From positions 1,824,728 through 1,888,727 of the forward strand of contig NZ_SJPG01000001.1 in assembly GCF_007859715.1 (NCBI RefSeq): a DNA stretch of 64,000 nt, in the 5' to 3' direction. The number at the start of each line of letters is the position of its first letter. Positions within the stretch are counted from its first letter, which is position 1. Of the stretch, positions 1 through 7,316 are shown in pieces. Source of the DNA: Rubinisphaera italica (GTDB lineage: Bacteria > Planctomycetota > Planctomycetia > Planctomycetales > Planctomycetaceae). Both the position numbers and the translations under genes were made by a program. The notes beneath the pieces are model-generated. The model was not told the DNA's origin. It saw nothing but the letters and a program-made list of their open reading frames with translations, and ran no database searches.

Positions 1-236
1 CCAGTTTTGATCAGGGCCTTCCGGAACAAGGACCCAGTCCCGCGTAGTGGCCCTGTGAGCATCCCAGCCGTGAACGATTCTTGAGGACTTATCGACGAGT
101 TGTGCATGATTGCGTCGGATGCGAAACGGAGCTTCGTATTGATGCTCTGCATTTTCGTTGGATTCGACCGTATCGGAGCGGAAATACTGAAGCAGTTGGA
201 GGAGGCAAGAGTTGCTGCTCGAATAGCTCGACTCAA

Positions 237-470
237 AGCAAACCGAGCATTGAGTTGTCAGACTTGCGAGAAGAATGTGGCTTAAGTGACGTCGTGGGAG
301 AAGGAGATTAATGATTGGAATGAAGCAGATCGGTTTGATTAAAGAATCACAGAGTCGGAAGCAAAATGAAATTCACGACCGAATCCGGTACTAATCGACT
401 AATGGTCATAATGGTCAAAGTGACGAGAAATCGCGAGAAAAACTCCAGAATGTTGTGACAAACAGCACGG
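237..470 (+). repeat. Degenerate right part of an IS110-derived repeat
   Basis: The stretch from about 237 aligns with the middle of the intact copies (compare 32075-32110), and its last 30 bases match the conserved right end seen at 60075-60104. The left end is missing or unrecognisable. Two short overlapping reading frames at 81-311 run across it and show no protein family. This is an old, partly decayed copy lying upstream of the serine hydrolase. Confidence 0.6.
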
Positions 471-603
471 CACGAAGCGTCCAGCCCAAATCTGGTATTT
501 CTCAATAACTTAGGTATTGTCTTGATATCGAATTAAGAATCACAGATCATATTCGTTTCAACGAAGGATCTTTGAAACTTATCTCTTTGAAAGACAAGCC
601 GCC

Positions 604-2067
604 ATGCATACCGACAGCCTCAGACCTCTTGCTCTCTGGTGTTATTTTGTTTTTCTTGCCTGGGCCATTCACAGTAATGCCTTGCCGGCCGCAGAACCCA
701 ATAAGCAGTCCAGCGCCGAGGAAGAAAGTCGCCTCGAAAATCTGGAATTCCGAGCAGCGATCTGTGCTCACCACCTCAGCTCCGGTCTATGGGTTGTAGG
801 ACGCGATTATCAGCGAACTCCGGAGGAAGTGATCGCGCAGGACATTGCTCCTTTTCGGTATTTTGGATGGTCGTCTGATTTCAAATACGAAGTGGATGAG
901 AAACAACGACTGGTTACTGTGACAGCTCCCGGTGCCACACCGCGCAGTGCGCGATACACCGGTGATCAAGGCAGTACCATTCTTCCTCGTGATAAAACGG
1001 ATGTTTCCTACAAACCCATAAGTGTACCACGTAATTTGCCCGATGCTGCCAGTCAGGCTTGGCCTATGGGCGATTTGGGAGCGACCGAGTCTGTTTCCGG
1101 TGTAGATACGGAAGCCGTTGCGGAGGCACTCGACTGGGCCATGGAGCAGAATGAGCAAAACACAAGAGCCTTCGTGGTCGCGTACCGAGGCAAGATTATT
1201 GGCGAACGTTACGCACCCGGCTGGACAAAGGACACTCCACAGATCAGTTGGTCGGAGGGCAAGAGCATTACTGCGACACTGATTGGAATTCTGATCCATC
1301 GCGGACTACTCACTCTCGATCAACCAGCTCCCATCAAGGAGTGGCAGGGCATAGACGACCCACGTCGTGAAATCCGCATCCGGGACCTATTGAATATGAG
1401 TAGTGGCTTGGACTTCACAAATCTCAGCTTCAAAGGGCCCGAAACGTTAATCTCCAAAAACGAACATATGCGGGTTTACTTCGACTCCCTCAACGTGCTG
1501 GAACATGCCGTCAATCAACCATTAAAAGTGCCCCCTGGAACGCGGTACTCATACTTAAACAGTGACCCCTTGAGCCTCGGCCGTATCATTCGCGACACAG
1601 TCGAGTCACAAGGCGAGGACTATCTCACATTTCCTCAGCGGGCTCTGTTCGACCAGATTGGTGCTCGCAGCGTGGTACTGGAAACAGACGCTTGGGGAAA
1701 TTTCATCATGTGTGGATACGACTACGTCTCCGCTCGAGACTGGACCCGGTTTGGATTACTCTACCTGAACGATGGTGTGTGGCAGGGGGAGCGGATCCTG
1801 CCCGAAGGCTGGACAAATTTCGTCGCGACACCTGCACCAGCCGACGACAAAAAGAACTACGGTGGAATGTTCTGGCTCAATCTCCCTCCCAGAATGGATC
1901 GCGTTCCCAAAGATGCATATTGGGCTGCAGGCTTCATGGGTCAGGTTACGATGGTGATCCCCTCCCACGATCTGGTTATCGTTCGTATGGGCCCCAGTTC
2001 TGGTGATGTTTACTCCTATCTGAATGAAGTCATTGCCAGAATTATCGAAGCATTACCGGAGAAATGA
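604..2067 (+). CDS. Secreted serine hydrolase, beta-lactamase (class C / PBP-like) family
   Basis: This 487-residue protein begins with a hydrophobic leader (about residues 8-29, ending near NALPA), so it is probably exported. The core is a beta-lactamase-related serine hydrolase fold: S217-E-G-K220 is the SxxK nucleophile motif, Y317-L-N319 is the YxN motif, and AAGFMGQ near the C-terminus stands where the third (KTG/HxG) motif lies. The order resembles 6-aminohexanoate-dimer hydrolases and esterase EstB rather than true beta-lactamases, so ester or amide hydrolysis is likely but the substrate is unknown. Residues 30-150 are an extra N-terminal region that I do not recognise. No strong Shine-Dalgarno is visible. 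It is followed by the sulfatase on the same strand. Confidence 0.85.
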   Translation: MHTDSLRPLALWCYFVFLAWAIHSNALPAAEPNKQSSAEEESRLENLEFRAAICAHHLSSGLWVVGRDYQRTPEEVIAQDIAPFRYFGWSSDFKYEVDEKQRLVTVTAPGATPRSARYTGDQGSTILPRDKTDVSYKPISVPRNLPDAASQAWPMGDLGATESVSGVDTEAVAEALDWAMEQNEQNTRAFVVAYRGKIIGERYAPGWTKDTPQISWSEGKSITATLIGILIHRGLLTLDQPAPIKEWQGIDDPRREIRIRDLLNMSSGLDFTNLSFKGPETLISKNEHMRVYFDSLNVLEHAVNQPLKVPPGTRYSYLNSDPLSLGRIIRDTVESQGEDYLTFPQRALFDQIGARSVVLETDAWGNFIMCGYDYVSARDWTRFGLLYLNDGVWQGERILPEGWTNFVATPAPADDKKNYGGMFWLNLPPRMDRVPKDAYWAAGFMGQVTMVIPSHDLVIVRMGPSSGDVYSYLNEVIARIIEALPEK

Positions 2068-2083
2068 ACAGGGCCTTTAACAT

Positions 2084-2215
2084 CAATAAAAGAGTTGCTT
2101 GGAATGGGGATTTTGATTTTCCGATCACTGGGAAATCATACTCACTCTTTGTCAAAAGAGGACCACCATGCTCTTTCTCGGTATCGATCAACATGCACGA
2201 CAACTGATCATCTTC
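2084..2215 (+). repeat. Left end of an IS110-derived repeat in the sulfatase leader
   Basis: The left end is recognisable: the ATCAATAAAAGAGTTGCTT start, the hairpin, and then an ATG opening the IS110-like peptide MLFLGIDQHARQL. The right end is absent. The copy fills the gap between the serine hydrolase stop and the sulfatase start, so the sulfatase mRNA leader would be made largely of repeat sequence. Confidence 0.8.
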
Positions 2216-2243
2216 TTGAGGGATGGTCCACTGAGGAAACATC

Positions 2244-3788
2244 ATGCGAACGCTCTCAATCACTCTGATCTGCTGCCTCACACTGCTGTTGCTCTTTCTA
2301 GCGTCTGCAGTATCGGCAGCCGCTCAGCCGCGTCAACCGCATGTGGTGATAATTCTCGCTGACGACATGGGCTTGGGAGATGTCACCGCCCTCAATAAAT
2401 ATAGCCAAATCCCAACTCCCAATCTCGACAAGCTCGCCCGGCAGAGTCTGGTCTTTACCGATGCCCATGCCGCGGGCTCCTATTGCGTCCCTTCTCGTTA
2501 CGGTCTTCTCACAGGGCGATACATGTGGCGAACCCGTCTGGGATCTGGGGGCAACCTCGCGAATTTCGCAGGTACGCTGATCGAGCCTGGCCGCAAGACC
2601 ATCGCAAATCTGCTGCAGAACGCAGGCTATTTCACTGGTCTGGTCGGAAAGTGGCACCAAGGGCTCGACTGGAAGCTGCACGATGAAAGCGAGCGGGAAC
2701 AGATTCGCGTCGATCCCAATTACCAGAACTTCAACAATATCGATTTCGCCTCTCCCGCAATGAAAGGGCCCAAAGACTACGGTTTCAATTACTCCTTCGG
2801 CACCGCCGGTTCCGCGGAGATGAACCCGGCGGCCTTCATTGAGAACAACCGCATCACAGTCATTCCTACGATGACTTCCGCACAGGCCAAAGCTAAGCAC
2901 GGTGAATGGTACGGCCGGGATGATAATATTGTGGCGGAAGGCTATACCATAGATAGGTTAGTGCCAACGCTTTCGAACAAAGCCTGCGAGTTTGTCGAGA
3001 CTGCGGTTCGCACGAAACCCGATCAACCGTTTTTCCTGTACTACGCGATGACCACGCCCCATAATCCGATCGTTCCTCATAAGGAATTTGTGGGAAAAAG
3101 CAGTGCTGGCACCTACGGCGACTTCGTCGTCGAACTTGATTACCACGTCGGGGAGCTGCTCCAGAAGCTGGTCGATCTCGGCATCGTGGACAATACGCTT
3201 GTCATCTTCACCAGCGACAACGGTCCCGTGAATCGGACGAAAGGTTATTCCCAGCGTTGGGTTCGTGGCGATACCATGATCTACGGTCACGACAGCAACG
3301 GTCCTTGCTCTGGCTGGAAGGGAGGACTGGAAGAAGGGGGGCACCGCGTTCCGTTTCTCGTACGCTGGCCCGCAGTTATCAAGCCGGGCGAACAGTGTTC
3401 GACAACCATTGTCTTCAACGATGTTCTTCCCACACTGGCAGAAATACTTGACATCTCGCTCGATAATACAACCGCCGAAGATGGCGTTAGTTTTTATCAG
3501 GCACTCAAAGGCGAATCGAGGCCCGTTTCTTTCCACAAGGCGATCATCCACAATCACCACAATGGTACATTCGCAGTCCGCCGGGGGCCTTATAAGCTGA
3601 TGATCCACGGACCCAATACGATCGACGAGGTCTTGAATGACAGCGTCCCCGTTTCGTTTACCTTGTATAATCTGGATCAGGATATCGAAGAAACCACCGA
3701 TATTTCGAAACAGAATCCAGAGCAGATCAGGCAGATGCATGCTCTATTGAAGCAATATGTGAAAGCGAGCACGAGTAAGGGCAGCTGA
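2244..3788 (+). CDS. Secreted sulfatase (type I, formylglycine-dependent)
   Basis: This 514-residue protein has a signal peptide (residues 1-25). It shows the sulfatase signature C81-V-P-S-R85, in which the cysteine is converted to formylglycine. D40-D41 in ILADDMG and D325-N326 in TSDNGP supply calcium ligands, and GWKGGLEEGGHRVP is the conserved C-terminal motif. Such enzymes hydrolyse sulfate esters of polysaccharides or other substrates in the periplasm or outside the cell, and they are very abundant in planctomycetes. The start is chosen because GAGG precedes the ATG by about 9 bases. A sulfatase-maturing enzyme is not in the window. Substrate cannot be told from sequence alone. Confidence 0.93.
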   Translation: MRTLSITLICCLTLLLLFLASAVSAAAQPRQPHVVIILADDMGLGDVTALNKYSQIPTPNLDKLARQSLVFTDAHAAGSYCVPSRYGLLTGRYMWRTRLGSGGNLANFAGTLIEPGRKTIANLLQNAGYFTGLVGKWHQGLDWKLHDESEREQIRVDPNYQNFNNIDFASPAMKGPKDYGFNYSFGTAGSAEMNPAAFIENNRITVIPTMTSAQAKAKHGEWYGRDDNIVAEGYTIDRLVPTLSNKACEFVETAVRTKPDQPFFLYYAMTTPHNPIVPHKEFVGKSSAGTYGDFVVELDYHVGELLQKLVDLGIVDNTLVIFTSDNGPVNRTKGYSQRWVRGDTMIYGHDSNGPCSGWKGGLEEGGHRVPFLVRWPAVIKPGEQCSTTIVFNDVLPTLAEILDISLDNTTAEDGVSFYQALKGESRPVSFHKAIIHNHHNGTFAVRRGPYKLMIHGPNTIDEVLNDSVPVSFTLYNLDQDIEETTDISKQNPEQIRQMHALLKQYVKASTSKGS

Positions 3789-4189
3789 AGATCTTGATGT
3801 AATTCATCGTGCCAGTTCCACCCTGACAGGCTGGGATGTTGCACACCTACCTTCCGTAACCTGCGCCGAGGCAGACAATAATGAAGATAAACAGACGAAT
3901 CCAGCGAGTACAACCTGTCACACAGAGTCCCTTGATGTGTATTGAATCAAGAAAGTAGCAGTGCAATTGATTCTATCGATTTCCGTGAGAGTTTGCTCAC
4001 GTACTTCTTCATAGGAAGGCAATCTCTTCCAGTAAACTTCCTCGATCTCATAAAGAGTGATACGTCGGAATAGAAAGGTACTTCGTGCTGCTATTTTACT
4101 TTCTCAGGTCAAGTTTTCTGGTCAATCGCATTTTTTGATCTCCTGTCATTGCAATTTAGTAGATCGTTTTGGCACAGAATACGCATAAG
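3789..4189. other. Non-coding gap between sulfatase and tRNA array
   Basis: About 400 bases without a convincing gene on either strand. The short frame at 3677-3913 (minus) is a shadow of the sulfatase. The minus-strand tRNA array ends at its right edge, but I see no clear T-rich terminator hairpin here. Confidence 0.5.
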
Positions 4190-4262
4190 TGTCCCAGCCA
4201 GGAATCGAACCTGATCTTCGAGCTTCGCGGGCTCGTGTGCGAATCCGGCACACTCCCAGGAC
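4190..4262 (-). tRNA. tRNA-Arg (anticodon GCG), atypical
   Basis: Acceptor GTCCTGG pairs with CTGGGAC, with two wobbles. The anticodon stem CGAGC/GCTCG closes the loop CCGCGAA, giving anticodon GCG (Arg, CGC/CGU). Position 33 is C instead of the near-universal U, and GCG is unusual because bacteria normally use inosine-modified ACG. It may be poorly functional. It is the last gene of the array in the direction of transcription, and no CCA is encoded. Confidence 0.65.
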
Positions 4263-4276
4263 AAGTTTTTTCTCAG

Positions 4277-4347
4277 TACCTCACCAGGGAGTCGAACCCC
4301 GTCTTGTGGTTCCGAAGACCACCGTGCGTCCACCACACTCGCAAGGC
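4277..4347 (-). tRNA. tRNA-Arg (anticodon TCG)
   Basis: Acceptor GCCTTGC pairs with GTGAGGT. The anticodon stem GTGGT/ACCAC closes CTTCGGA, anticodon TCG (CGA codons). The T-arm is CGGGG-TTCGACT-CCCTG. The 71-nt cloverleaf has no encoded CCA. Confidence 0.85.
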
Positions 4348-4399
4348 TTATATTAGGTAGCCGACGACCAAACATCGCCGGCTAACTTCCGTATTTCAG

Positions 4400-4470
4400 T
4401 GGAGCGCCGTGGAATCGAACCCCGATCACCTGGTTGCAAGCCAAGTGTCTTCCCATTAGACCAGCGTCCC
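4400..4470 (-). tRNA. tRNA-Ala (anticodon TGC)
   Basis: Acceptor GGGACGC pairs with GCGCTCC, including the G3-T70 wobble that is the alanine identity element and one A-C mismatch. The anticodon stem CTTGG/CCAGG closes CTTGCAA, anticodon TGC. The T-stem carries a G-A mismatch. Confidence 0.8.
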
Positions 4471-4482
4471 ATTGTTCCTTAG

Positions 4483-4553
4483 AGGTCTATCCGGGAATCG
4501 AACCCGGTCTCCGTCCATACCACAGACGTGTGCCACCACAACACTTACAGACC
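4483..4553 (-). tRNA. tRNA-Thr (anticodon GGT), probable
   Basis: Acceptor GGTCTGT pairs with ATAGACC and the T-arm is perfect (CCGGG-TTCGATT-CCCGG). The best anticodon stem, CGTCT/GGACG, closes GTGGTAT, giving GGT (Thr, ACC) with T33. The D-stem is short or overlaps the anticodon stem, so the fold is not fully regular. Confidence 0.7.
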
Positions 4554-4565
4554 AGTTGTCACAAG

Positions 4566-4637
4566 TGATGCCGGTTGGAATCGAACCAGCAAAATCGCCA
4601 CGCTCAGGTACCGACGCTTGCGTTAGTCGATGACCGC
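4566..4637 (-). tRNA. tRNA-like gene, isotype unassigned
   Basis: A typical T-arm (GCTGG-TTCGATT-CCAAC) and spacing like its neighbours mark a tRNA-like unit. The acceptor stem pairs only with a bulge, and no standard anticodon arm with T33 can be formed by eye. It is probably a decayed or highly diverged tRNA. Confidence 0.45.
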
Positions 4638-4668
4638 TTTTCTTGTTTGTGTACCGGACGTATAAAAA

Positions 4669-4737
4669 TAGCGGGTCCGGGGGTCGCACCCGGCAGTCCT
4701 GGCTTATGAGGCCTGGATGAGCACTGGCCCACCCGCG
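4669..4737 (-). tRNA. tRNA-Met (anticodon CAT), copy 1
   Basis: The anticodon loop is CTCATAA (CAT). The acceptor has six pairs (GCGGGT/ACCCGC) with a C1-T72 mismatch, and the T-arm is CCGGG-TGCGACC-CCCGG. A 1-72 mismatch is an initiator-like trait, but the three G-C pairs of the initiator anticodon stem are missing, so it is not called fMet. Confidence 0.75.
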
Positions 4738-4742
4738 TCAAG

Positions 4743-4812
4743 TTGCAGGTCTCGGTATCGAGCCGAGCGCACCGGCCTTATGAAAGCCGATTGGACACCT
4801 GTCGCACCTGCA
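4743..4812 (-). tRNA. tRNA-Met (anticodon CAT), copy 2
   Basis: The seven-pair acceptor TGCAGGT/ACCTGCA is perfect. The anticodon stem CGGCT/GGCCG closes TTCATAA, anticodon CAT. This could be elongator Met or, with C34 lysidinylation, an AUA-reading Ile tRNA; the sequence does not decide. The D-arm is short. Confidence 0.75.
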
Positions 4813-4821
4813 ATGTTCAAG

Positions 4822-4905
4822 TAGCCAAGGCGAGAGTTGAACTCGCATATCCTTGCGGACACGACGTTCTGAGCGTCGCGCGTATACCAGTTCCGCCACT
4901 TGGCT
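4822..4905 (-). tRNA. tRNA-Leu (anticodon CAG)
   Basis: An 84-nt class II tRNA. Acceptor AGCCAAG/CTTGGCT and anticodon stem CGACG/CGTCG are perfect; the loop CTCAGAA gives anticodon CAG. It has a long variable arm and a T-arm of GCGAG-TTCAACT-CTCGC. One of the best-formed genes in the array. Confidence 0.92.
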
Positions 4906-4922
4906 GAGTTGTTGTTTCTCAG

Positions 4923-4994
4923 TGACCCGTATGGGAATCGAACCCATGTCGCGAGAATGAGGATCTCGCATCCTTGCCACTAGACGAACGGGCC
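4923..4994 (-). tRNA. tRNA-Glu (anticodon CTC), C33 variant
   Basis: Acceptor GGCCCGT/ACGGGTC and T-arm CATGG-GTTCGAT region are good, and the D-arm has the GTCTAGTGGCAAGGAT pattern typical of tRNA-Glu. The anticodon stem CGAGA/TCTCG closes TCCTCAT, anticodon CTC. As in the Arg(GCG) gene, position 33 is C. Confidence 0.82.
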
Positions 4995-5004
4995 ATATTG
5001 TCAG

Positions 5005-5086
5005 TGCGTCGGGACGGAGTTGAACCGCCACAGCTCGGAAGCGGGTGGGTTACAGCCACTTGGGCTCGCCAATGCCCAGCCGACGC
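5005..5086 (-). tRNA. tRNA-Tyr (anticodon GTA)
   Basis: An 82-nt class II tRNA with perfect acceptor GCGTCGG/CCGACGC, D-stem GGGC/GCCC, anticodon loop CTGTAAC (GTA) and a long variable arm, as expected for bacterial tRNA-Tyr. Confidence 0.9.
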
Positions 5087-5140
5087 ATATTGTTTTTCAA
5101 GGAGCACGGGAAGAAATCGCCTCATGCCAACTAATGTCTG

Positions 5141-5213
5141 CACCCCCGATCGGATTTGAACCGACGATCTCCTGCGTGACAGGCAGGCGAGCACTCCGCT
5201 GCTCCACGAGGGC
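5141..5213 (-). tRNA. tRNA-Asp (anticodon GTC)
   Basis: Acceptor GCCCTCG/CGGGGGT, D-stem GAGC/GCTC, and anticodon stem CCTGC/GCAGG around CTGTCAC (GTC). Discriminator G73 fits Asp. The fold is regular and CCA is not encoded. Confidence 0.9.
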
Positions 5214-5228
5214 GTATTGTCTTTTCAG

Positions 5229-5286
5229 TCCCCAGAGCAGGAGTTGCACCTGCCAGCATTCGAGTTGAGGCCAAGTCGCTAAATCG
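5229..5286 (-). pseudogene. 3' part of a tRNA-like gene split by the insertion sequence
   Basis: A perfect T-arm (GCAGG-TGCAACT-CCTGC) and the 3' acceptor strand lie here. The 5' part (5' acceptor CCCAG pairing with CTGGG) lies at 6837-6852, beyond the insertion sequence. Removing the element and one copy of its 8-bp target duplication rejoins a 74-nt unit, a normal tRNA length. The anticodon arm is irregular, so no isotype is assigned. Confidence 0.6.
5279..5286. repeat. Target-site duplication, left copy (CTAAATCG)
   Basis: The eight bases CTAAATCG directly precede the left inverted repeat and recur exactly at 6829-6836 after the right inverted repeat, which marks a simple transposition into the split tRNA-like gene. 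Confidence 0.9.
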
Positions 5287-5348
5287 TCGTCCCTGCATAA
5301 CCCTGTAAAGTCTTTTATTTTAGGGTTGCAGAGTCAATTCGGTTTGGT

Positions 5349-5396
5349 ATTTTTGACCAGCTTTCTTTCGTTCCCTCTCAAAAGCTGGTCAAAAAT
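5349..5396 (+). promoter_or_regulatory. Hairpin overlapping the transposase start codon
   Basis: ATTTTTGACCAGCTTT (5349-5364) and AAAGCTGGTCAAAAAT (5381-5396) form a perfect 16-bp inverted repeat with a 16-nt loop. The transposase ATG at 5395-5397 begins in the last bases of the second arm. In an RNA read through from outside, the start would be buried in the stem, the logic known for IS10 and IS50. No T-run follows, so it is not an ordinary terminator. Confidence 0.65.
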
Positions 5397-6783
5397 GTTG
5401 CCGAAAAGTTCCCGTTCTGAACCGGATTTGTTCACTGTTTCGCTTAAAAAAGTGATTGATCTGGAGCATCCGCTCGTCAAACTGGCCGCTTTAATCGACT
5501 GGGATGCGATTCGTCGGGAAATTGAACCCGTTTTCTGTGACGACAATGGTCGACCGGCCACGGATGTGCGGGTTGTGATGGGATTGTTTTATCTGAAGTC
5601 CGCTTTCGACCAGAGTGATGAGCAACTCATCGAACGCTGGGTTGAGAACCCTTATTGGCAGTGGTTCTGCGGCTTCACTGTCATGCAGCACAAGCCGCCA
5701 ATCGATCCCACCACGCTCTCCCGCTGGCGTTCGCGGCTCGGAGCCGAGCGTCTCGAAATTCTTCTGCAGCAAACGATTCACGTCGCCCGTCGCACAGGAC
5801 AACTTCGCAAACCCCAGCTCGAAAAAATCAATATCGACACGACCGTCCAGCCCAAAGCAATCGCCTTTCCCACCGACGCGCGTTTGTATTTTAAAGCCGC
5901 CCGATCGCTGGTTCGATTGGCTCAAAATGCGGGAGTGGTATTGCGGCGATCGTACAAATTCACCAACAAAACTCTACTGGTGATGCAGGGACGTTACTCC
6001 CGTGCGAAGCACTACCGGCGCGCCCGCAAATGCGAACGCAAACTCCGTACGCACCTCGGCTGCCTTCTGCGAGATATGTCGCGGAAGTTGACCAGCATCA
6101 CGAATTCGACGCACCGGGAAGCCCTTGAACAACTGCTGACAATCGCCTGGCAAATCTTCAAACAACAGCGAACCGACAGTCCGAAAGTCTACAGCGTCCA
6201 CGAGCCGCACGTCGAGTGCATCGCCAAAGGGAAGGCGCATAAGAAGTATGAATTCGGCTGCAAAGTGAGTTTGGCGACCACGAACGCCAACAGCTTCATC
6301 GTCGGGGTACTCGCCCTGCATGGGAATCCCTTCGATGGCCACACGCTACAGCAGGCGATTGATCAGGTGGTGAAGATCACCGAGGTTGAGCCCGCACACA
6401 TCATGGTTGATCGTGGCTATCGTGGCCATGATTATGAGGGATCGGGGAAGGTGCACGTAGCTGGACGGATCCCAAAAACAGCGACGCGGGCGTATCGGAA
6501 AATGCTCAAACGTCGCAGCGCGATTGAGCCAACAATTGGCCATCTCAAGAGCGATCACCGGATGGAGCGAAACTATTTGAAGGGTCGCGAAGGAGATCGC
6601 ATCAATGCTCTGGTGAGTGCAATTGGCTACAACCTGCGCAAGCTCATGGCCGGGTTGGCCTGCGCTCAATTTTTACCCATCCTGGCCATCGACAAGCTGA
6701 TAAATCAGTTATGTCAACTCATTCTTCCGAGACAAATCCCCAACAATAGGCAGTTTTTGACAAGCTCATTACGACACACATGA
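5395..6783 (+). CDS. IS5-like DDE transposase
   Basis: The gene encodes 462 residues from the first ATG. An upstream in-frame TTG at 5326 would add 23 residues but would make the ribosome read through the hairpin, so ATG 5395 is preferred. The N-terminal DUF772-like part contains VVMGLFYLKSAFDQSDEQL. The DDE catalytic residues are D148 (NIDTTV), D339 (MVDRGYRGHDY) and E378 (RSAIEPTIGHLKSDHRMERN). There is no frameshift or stop, so it is likely active. The gene runs against the direction of the tRNA array. Confidence 0.92.
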   Translation: MLPKSSRSEPDLFTVSLKKVIDLEHPLVKLAALIDWDAIRREIEPVFCDDNGRPATDVRVVMGLFYLKSAFDQSDEQLIERWVENPYWQWFCGFTVMQHKPPIDPTTLSRWRSRLGAERLEILLQQTIHVARRTGQLRKPQLEKINIDTTVQPKAIAFPTDARLYFKAARSLVRLAQNAGVVLRRSYKFTNKTLLVMQGRYSRAKHYRRARKCERKLRTHLGCLLRDMSRKLTSITNSTHREALEQLLTIAWQIFKQQRTDSPKVYSVHEPHVECIAKGKAHKKYEFGCKVSLATTNANSFIVGVLALHGNPFDGHTLQQAIDQVVKITEVEPAHIMVDRGYRGHDYEGSGKVHVAGRIPKTATRAYRKMLKRRSAIEPTIGHLKSDHRMERNYLKGREGDRINALVSAIGYNLRKLMAGLACAQFLPILAIDKLINQLCQLILPRQIPNNRQFLTSSLRHT

Positions 6784-6828
6784 ACAAATCAGATATCGAA
6801 ACGTAAAATCTGGGTTATTCAGGGACGA

Positions 6829-6836
6829 CTAAATCG
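6829..6836. repeat. Target-site duplication, right copy (CTAAATCG)
   Basis: An exact match to 5279-5286, directly outside the right inverted repeat of the insertion sequence. Confidence 0.9.
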
Positions 6837-6852
6837 GATGTCTTAACTGGGT
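6837..6852 (-). pseudogene. 5' part of the split tRNA-like gene
   Basis: On the minus strand this begins ACCCAGT, whose CCCAG pairs with CTGGG of the 3' part at 5230-5236. Together with 5229-5286 it restores a 74-nt unit once the insertion sequence is removed. Confidence 0.55.
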
Positions 6853-6870
6853 ATCTTGTTTCTATCAAAG

Positions 6871-6942
6871 TAGTCCCGAATGGAGTTGAACCATCGTTTC
6901 CTGGATGTGAACCAAGCGTCGTTGCCGTTGGACCACGGGACT
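6871..6942 (-). tRNA. tRNA-Val (anticodon CAC)
   Basis: Acceptor AGTCCCG/CGGGACT is perfect. The anticodon stem CTTGG/CCAGG closes TTCACAT, anticodon CAC (GUG). The T-arm is GATGG-TTCAACT-CCATT. Confidence 0.87.
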
Positions 6943-7026
6943 GTGTTGAAAAGTTACTTCTTAAGACACCGACATCATCCTGATGAACGATGCGCCCATT
7001 TGTGTGAACGACGGATCGCTCGTAAG

Positions 7027-7097
7027 CACGCCCCCAAGGACTTGAACCCTGACCAACTGGTTTGGAATCAGATATGCTGCCATTACACCAGAGGCGT
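7027..7097 (-). tRNA. tRNA-Trp (anticodon CCA)
   Basis: Acceptor ACGCCTC/GGGGCGT pairs with wobbles, and discriminator G73 fits Trp. The anticodon loop TTCCAAA gives CCA. The anticodon stem (TCTGA/CCAGT) contains mismatches, so the gene may be partly degraded. Confidence 0.75.
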
Positions 7098-7109
7098 GTG
7101 TCGTATCAG

Positions 7110-7194
7110 CGGAAGCCGTGAGACTTGAACTCACAAGTCGCTTTCGCAACTACCTGTTTTCGAGACAGGCTCCTCATCCGGCCGGATGACTTCC
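7110..7194 (-). tRNA. tRNA-Ser (anticodon CGA)
   Basis: An 85-nt class II tRNA with acceptor GGAAGTC/GGCTTCC, anticodon stem CCTGT/ACAGG around CTCGAAA (CGA), a long variable arm of about 18 nt, T-arm GTGAG-TTCAAGT-CTCAC and discriminator G73. Well formed. Confidence 0.92.
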
Positions 7195-7204
7195 GTACTT
7201 CAAT

Positions 7205-7296
7205 CTGTGAGAGTTGGAATCGAACCAACGACCTCCTTATTCATAAATAATCTGACTTCCTCCTGCAGTAATCTGCTAACCCTGACGCTCTTCACT
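7205..7296 (-). tRNA. tRNA-like gene, class II size, isotype unassigned
   Basis: The T-arm GTTGG-TTCGATT-CCAAC is perfect. The 3' strand TCTCACA pairs at five of seven positions with AGTGAAG at the other end, and TTATT-TATG-AATAA could be a variable arm. I could not place a regular anticodon arm. It is probably a diverged class II tRNA or a pseudogene. Confidence 0.45.
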
Positions 7297-7316
7297 GATC
7301 AAGGTTCGCTTTGAAA

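Larger units (their letters stand above)
5287..6828 (+). mobile_element. Complete 1,542-bp DDE insertion sequence
   Basis: The element is bounded by inverted repeats TCGTCCCTGCATAACCC (5287-5303) and, read on the minus strand, TCGTCCCTGAATAACCC (6828-6812), 16 of 17 matching. CTAAATCG target duplications lie just outside. It carries one transposase gene on the plus strand, opposite to the tRNA genes. The exact duplication and intact gene mean a fairly recent insertion. The transposase is of the IS5-like DDE type (DUF772 plus DDE_Tnp_1 style), but I do not assign a subgroup. Confidence 0.9.

Noticed and set aside
2298..3740. Long minus-strand frames (200 and 260 codons) opposite the sulfatase
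   Set aside because: Antisense shadows of a high-quality sulfatase gene.
4669..4737. Initiator tRNA-fMet
   Set aside because: It has a 1-72 mismatch but lacks the three consecutive G-C pairs in the anticodon stem, so only tRNA-Met is claimed.
4109..5268. Open reading frames of 60-97 codons across the tRNA array (for example 4738-5031 and 4919-5194, minus strand)
   Set aside because: They read through several tRNA genes; their peptides contain the typical tRNA-derived strings (such as GFDSHTGH) and match no protein family.
5326..5394. TTG start for the transposase at 5326
   Set aside because: It would add 23 unconserved residues and require translation through a perfect 16-bp hairpin; ATG 5395 is the better start.
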